9,846 nt of DNA from NCBI GenBank assembly GCA_002402245.1, contig NVVP01000018.1:1-9846 (forward strand), given 5' to 3'. The notes under the pieces are model-generated. The model searched no databases and had not been told where the DNA came from. It worked only from the letters and a program-made list of their open reading frames with translations. The DNA comes from Gammaproteobacteria bacterium (GTDB taxonomy: Bacteria > Pseudomonadota > Gammaproteobacteria > Nitrosococcales > Methylophagaceae). Shown here piece by piece: positions 6,422-9,846 of the stretch. Numbering within the stretch: the stretch's first letter is position 1; each line of letters starts with the position of its first letter. The translations under genes were made by a program, and so were the position numbers.

Positions 6422-7084
6422 TTATAGGACCTCCGTACGATGAACTTGATGGATTTGGTAATCCGCCGGTTCAACTTGTTCTTTTTTGATGCTACGAATT
6501 AACCAGATTAATAGGCCGATAACGAAGAATGCACTGGGTGGTAATAACATTAAACCGTTGGGAACGTACCAGCCGCCTTCATTGGCAACAGGAATAATAG
6601 TATGGCCAAATAATTTACCTGTTCCAAGAAGCTCACGGAAGAAGGCCACTACCATCAAGATTAGGCCATAGCCTAAACCGTTACCGATGCCATCAAAAAA
6701 GCTTAAAACAGGACCATTTTTCATTGCAAAGGCTTCTGCTCGACCTAATACAATACAGTTGGTAATAATGAGTCCGACAAAAACAGAAAGTTGTTTGCTG
6801 GCTTCGTAGGCATAAGCCTTTAATAATTGGTCAACAATGATAACTAATGAGGCAATAATCGTCATTTGCACAATAATACGAATACTAGATGGAATGTGAT
6901 GTCTAATAGAACTAATCATTGCACTGGCAAATGCCGTTACCGTCGTTAAGGCAATAGTCATGATGAGTGCTGCCGTCATATTGGTGGTGACGGCTAATGC
7001 AGAACAGACACCTAATACTTGTAGTGTAATAGGGTTATTGTCGATAAGAGGGTCAATGACACTCGATTTAATTTCACCTGCCAT
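6422..7084 (-). CDS. nqrD: Na+-NQR subunit D
   Basis: NqrD is a six-helix membrane subunit homologous to NqrE. The cysteines expected to bind the shared iron centre are C27 (LGVCSALAV) and C110 (ITNCIVLGRAEAFA). At 220 residues it is slightly longer than the usual 210, because of an extended hydrophilic C-terminal tail (about 203-220, with VEPADYQIHQVHR). GGAG at 7093-7096, 8 nt upstream, supports the start. The gene begins 2 nt after the nqrC stop. Family signatures include the N-terminal DPLIDNNPITLQVLG and FFDGIGNGLGY. No residue expected for function is missing. Confidence 0.97.
   Translation of the reverse strand: MAGEIKSSVIDPLIDNNPITLQVLGVCSALAVTTNMTAALIMTIALTTVTAFASAMISSIRHHIPSSIRIIVQMTIIASLVIIVDQLLKAYAYEASKQLSVFVGLIITNCIVLGRAEAFAMKNGPVLSFFDGIGNGLGYGLILMVVAFFRELLGTGKLFGHTIIPVANEGGWYVPNGLMLLPPSAFFVIGLLIWLIRSIKKEQVEPADYQIHQVHRTEVL
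6429..6434 (-). promoter_or_regulatory. Strong Shine-Dalgarno of nqrE
   Basis: GGAGGT on the - strand lies 7 nt upstream of the nqrE ATG, inside the last codons of nqrD. It is the best match to the anti-Shine-Dalgarno consensus among the starts in this operon and fixes the nqrE start. Confidence 0.8.
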
Positions 7085-7086
7085 GA

Positions 7087-7905
7087 TTATTTCTCCGCCT
7101 CAGCACTCATTTTTTTCAAATAAGGGCCGAAACCATTATCACCTAACCAGAAGTTAACCAAATTAGAAACACCTCGACTTGTGAGGGTAGCTCCTGATAA
7201 ACCATCAATTTTATGTTCGGCATCAGTTGTCTGGAAGCTGACATGGCCGCGAATAACTTCTATTTTTAATTCACCTGAATCATTAAAGGCTTTCTTACCC
7301 TGCCATTGCTTACGCCATTTTGGGTTATCTACTTCGCCGCCTAGACCTGGAGTCTCGGCATGAGAATAAAACTGTAATCCACCGATGGTATTGAAATCAG
7401 CTTCAAGTGAGACAAAACCGTACAGTGTTGACCATAGACCATAGCCATGGATAGGTAGTACGACTTGGCTTATTTCGCCGTCCACTTTAAGTAAGTAGAT
7501 TTTTGCTAAATTAGCTCGACGGGAGATGTTGGCAATATCTTGTTCGCCAGATAAGGCAATACTTTGATTGGGATCGCCTGCTGCTTTACGGCGATCGAAG
7601 GATGCAGGATCAATATCAGAGTAATCGCCCGTTGATAAATCAACTAATTTTATTTCAAATTGCTCGAACAGCTTATTTACATCAGCTTCTTCGTTCAATA
7701 ATCCTGTAACGGCAAGGATGTTTTTTCTAATATCGGTTGCTTTATTGGCTTTCTGTAATGGTTTGAACATAACTGCTGATGCAGATACGAGTACAGAACA
7801 GACTAAACACAGTAGGAATGCAACGATAATTGTTTTTTTAGGATCGTCATTGGGTAAGTCTAGTATTTTGCCAAAAAATCCCCGTTTTTTATTTTGATCT
7901 GTCAT
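7087..7905 (-). CDS. nqrC: Na+-NQR subunit C, covalent FMN carrier
   Basis: NqrC has one N-terminal membrane helix (about residues 25-47) and a periplasmic FMN-binding domain. Its FMN is linked by a phosphoester to the Thr of the S237-G-A-T240 motif (DGLSGATLTS; Thr codon at 7186-7188), a site modified by ApbE. It carries electrons between the NqrD/E centre and the FMN of NqrB. Other recognisable segments are LPIHGYGLWSTLYGF, AETPGLGGE and the C-terminal NFWLGDNGFGPYL. At 272 residues it is somewhat longer than the roughly 257-residue vibrio protein. The start is 4 nt after the nqrB stop, with only a weak purine stretch (GAAGCGAAG) upstream. Confidence 0.98.
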   Translation of the reverse strand: MTDQNKKRGFFGKILDLPNDDPKKTIIVAFLLCLVCSVLVSASAVMFKPLQKANKATDIRKNILAVTGLLNEEADVNKLFEQFEIKLVDLSTGDYSDIDPASFDRRKAAGDPNQSIALSGEQDIANISRRANLAKIYLLKVDGEISQVVLPIHGYGLWSTLYGFVSLEADFNTIGGLQFYSHAETPGLGGEVDNPKWRKQWQGKKAFNDSGELKIEVIRGHVSFQTTDAEHKIDGLSGATLTSRGVSNLVNFWLGDNGFGPYLKKMSAEAEK

Positions 7906-7909
7906 GGCT

Positions 7910-9118
7910 TTAACTTCGCTTCATTCTACGTTGAATATTGGCACGCACGACAAAGTAATCAATCAGTGGTGCAAAGAGGTTAGCAAATAGAATGGCTAAC
8001 ATAATACCTTCTGGGAAGGCGGGGTTAACCACACGTATTAATACCGTCATAAAGCCAATAAGTGCGCCATAAATCCAGCGGCCTTTATTGGTCATTGAGG
8101 CTGAGACAGGGTCGGTTGCCATAAAAATCATACCAAAAGCAAAGCCACCTAAGGTTAAGTGCCAATGCCAGGGTAGGGCAAACATAGGGTTTGTATCGCT
8201 ACCTATTAGGTTAAATAACAGAGTGGTTGCCACCATGCCGAAGAATACACCAAAAATGATGCGGTATGAGGCTACCCGGGTATAAAGCAAAAATGCAGCG
8301 CCGAGTAAACAAGCAATCGTGGATGTTTCCCCCATTGAGCCTTGCATTGCACCTAAGAATGTTTGTGTCCAGGTGAAGCCGGCATCAGTAATAGCTTGTA
8401 ACCCACCTTCAGCACCTAACGCTAATGGTGTTGCACTAGTGTAACCATCAACAGCAGTCCAGACTGCATCGCCTGACATTGAAGCGGGGTAGGCAAAGTA
8501 TAAAAATGCTCGGCCTGTTAGTGCAGGGTTTAAGAAGTTTTTACCGGTACCACCAAAGACTTCTTTACCTAACACAACGCCAAAGATAATCCCTAGAGCT
8601 ACTTGCCATAACGGTGTAGAAGCTGGAAGAATTAAGGTGTATAGCATTGAAGTTACTAAGAAACCTTCATTTACTTCATGGTTACGTACTGCGGCAAATA
8701 AAACCTCAAAGGTTCCGCCCGCAATTAAAGTAGTGAGGTAAATGGGTAAGAAATAGAGTAAACCATGAAGCATACTATCGGTAATGCTATTTGGGTTAAA
8801 TCCTATGCCTAAATAGCCTAAAACTGTACCTCTCCAAGTATCAAGCCCCGTCATGCCAAGTTCAGACATGGCTGCATTAGCTTGGTGGCCGGTATTCCAT
8901 AACATCATCATAATGACTGGGAATGTAGCGATAACCACGTAGGTCATGAGGCGTTTTAAATCAATACCATCACGGACATGTGGAGAGCCGCGGGTTGTAT
9001 CGGCTGGAGAATAAAGGAAAGTATCCACCATTTCAAAAACAGCAAACCACTTATGGTAAGGGCCACCTTTTTGAAATGAAGGCTCTACTTTGTCGAGGAA
9101 TCGTCGTAAACGCGACAT
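7910..9118 (-). CDS. nqrB: Na+-NQR subunit B, membrane flavoprotein
   Basis: NqrB is the largest membrane subunit, with about ten helices. It carries a covalent FMN and riboflavin, is part of the Na+ path, and contributes to quinone reduction. At 402 residues it is near the usual 400-415. G134-G135 and E138 (AGGTFEV) align, with a constant offset of 6, to residues implicated in ubiquinone and Na+ use in the Vibrio cholerae protein (G140, G141, E144). With the same offset, the FMN-bearing Thr is T230 (codon 8429-8431). The local motif is T-S-A-T-P where the family usually has S-G-A-T. FGGTGKNFLNPALTGRAFLYFAYP is a recognisable conserved region (about 188-211). AAGGA at 9124-9128, 5 nt upstream, supports the start, 2 nt after the nqrA stop. 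Confidence 0.98.
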   Translation of the reverse strand: MSRLRRFLDKVEPSFQKGGPYHKWFAVFEMVDTFLYSPADTTRGSPHVRDGIDLKRLMTYVVIATFPVIMMMLWNTGHQANAAMSELGMTGLDTWRGTVLGYLGIGFNPNSITDSMLHGLLYFLPIYLTTLIAGGTFEVLFAAVRNHEVNEGFLVTSMLYTLILPASTPLWQVALGIIFGVVLGKEVFGGTGKNFLNPALTGRAFLYFAYPASMSGDAVWTAVDGYTSATPLALGAEGGLQAITDAGFTWTQTFLGAMQGSMGETSTIACLLGAAFLLYTRVASYRIIFGVFFGMVATTLLFNLIGSDTNPMFALPWHWHLTLGGFAFGMIFMATDPVSASMTNKGRWIYGALIGFMTVLIRVVNPAFPEGIMLAILFANLFAPLIDYFVVRANIQRRMKRS

Positions 9119-9120
9119 AC

Positions 9121-9846
9121 TTATCCTTCTTTTTCTATTTGAATGAGGTTTGTTCGTAGCACAGGGCCATAGTCAAACTTGCCTGAACATACGAATGAGC
9201 AAAGCGCCAAGTCTTCTTCATCAAGTTCAAGACAGCCTAATGCTTGTGCAACATCGGTATCTTTGACGATCAATGCTCGTAATAGTTGAGTCGGTAGAAT
9301 ATCTAAAGGCATCACTGTTTCAAATGCACCTACAGGAACCATTGCTCGTGGACTACCATTTTGTGACGTAGTTAAACTTAAGTTTTTCTTACCGATAATT
9401 TTTGAGAAGAATATATTAAGGGCGGAGAACTTGTTTTTACCTACAGGTTTTATCCATCCAAAGAATTCACGTTCTTGTTCTTCTGCAATTACGGATATTT
9501 GTAGGTGGAAACGGCCCAGGTAGCTAGCCCAGTTTGATGCAGTATGACCATGTAATACCGACCCTGAAATAACTCGGGATTGAACTGGGGTCAATTCATC
9601 ACGCACTAAGTCTTCAGTACTTGCACCAAGGCGAGTACGCAGTAAACGTGGATTAGTAACCAATGGGCCGGCTAGAGAAATGATACGCTCAACCCATAAT
9701 TTACCTGTGGTAAATAATTTGCCCATTGCAATGACATCTTGGTAATTAATTTGCCAAATTATTTTGGTCGCATTGACTGGATCTAGGTTGTGGATATGTG
9801 TTCCAGCTAGTCCTGAAGGATGAGGGCCAGAGAAAGTATGAGTTTC
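9121..9846 (-). CDS. nqrA: Na+-NQR subunit A, C-terminal 241 residues (start outside window)
   Basis: NqrA is the peripheral cytoplasmic subunit that docks on NqrB at the quinone end of the enzyme. The frame stays open to the right edge. The visible product begins with ETHTFSGPHPSGLAGTHIHN, an internal conserved NqrA segment, so roughly the first 205 of about 447 residues are missing. The Met at 9724-9726 is internal and not the start. The C-terminal part has the family's ELDEEDLALCSFVCSGK and DYGPVLR motifs, ending LIQIEKEG. As first gene of the operon its promoter lies outside the window. The reading frame is uninterrupted. Confidence 0.97.
   Translation of the reverse strand, partial: ETHTFSGPHPSGLAGTHIHNLDPVNATKIIWQINYQDVIAMGKLFTTGKLWVERIISLAGPLVTNPRLLRTRLGASTEDLVRDELTPVQSRVISGSVLHGHTASNWASYLGRFHLQISVIAEEQEREFFGWIKPVGKNKFSALNIFFSKIIGKKNLSLTTSQNGSPRAMVPVGAFETVMPLDILPTQLLRALIVKDTDVAQALGCLELDEEDLALCSFVCSGKFDYGPVLRTNLIQIEKEG

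Noticed and set aside
9724..9726. ATG as the start of nqrA
   Set aside because: The upstream 40 codons in frame (9727-9846) encode conserved NqrA sequence such as THTFSGPHPSG, so this Met is internal.

Overview
The window looks like chromosomal DNA of a marine or otherwise Na+-using gammaproteobacterium. The evidence is a complete-looking Na+-translocating NADH:quinone oxidoreductase (Na+-NQR) operon with the gammaproteobacterial maturation gene nqrM, moderately AT-rich DNA, and a giant acidic RTX protein of the kind such bacteria export. Genus cannot be fixed from the sequence alone.

Layout: two transcription units converge on a 291-bp spacer. On the + strand (2-3628) lies the 3' part of a very large RTX gene, 1208 codons visible and open at the left edge. 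It alternates blocks of Gly/Asp calcium-binding repeats with six beta-rich 'hemolysin-type calcium-binding protein related' domains and ends in a tail typical of type I-secreted RTX giants. A 9-bp stem with a GAAA loop and T-rich tail terminates it at 3657-3688. On the - strand, from the right edge leftwards, lie nqrA (5' end outside the window), nqrB, nqrC, nqrD, nqrE, nqrF, nqrM and a two-CBS-domain protein gene. A long hairpin at 3842-3881 probably terminates this unit.

The - strand genes are packed with gaps of 0-11 nt or 1-nt TAATG overlaps, so they should form one transcript. NqrF takes electrons from NADH through FAD and a 2Fe-2S cluster. They pass over the NqrD/NqrE iron centre, the covalent FMNs of NqrC and NqrB, and riboflavin to ubiquinone, while Na+ is pumped outward. 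NqrM is needed to build the NqrD/E metal centre. The FMN transferase gene apbE, often found between nqrF and nqrM, is absent here, and the last gene is instead a CBS-pair protein whose link to NQR is unknown.

Most of the window is well-understood biology. The points worth a second look are the CBS gene at the operon's end, the missing apbE, the TSAT rather than SGAT flavinylation site in NqrB, and the repeat architecture of the RTX protein. I saw no CRISPR array, insertion sequence, tRNA or rRNA.
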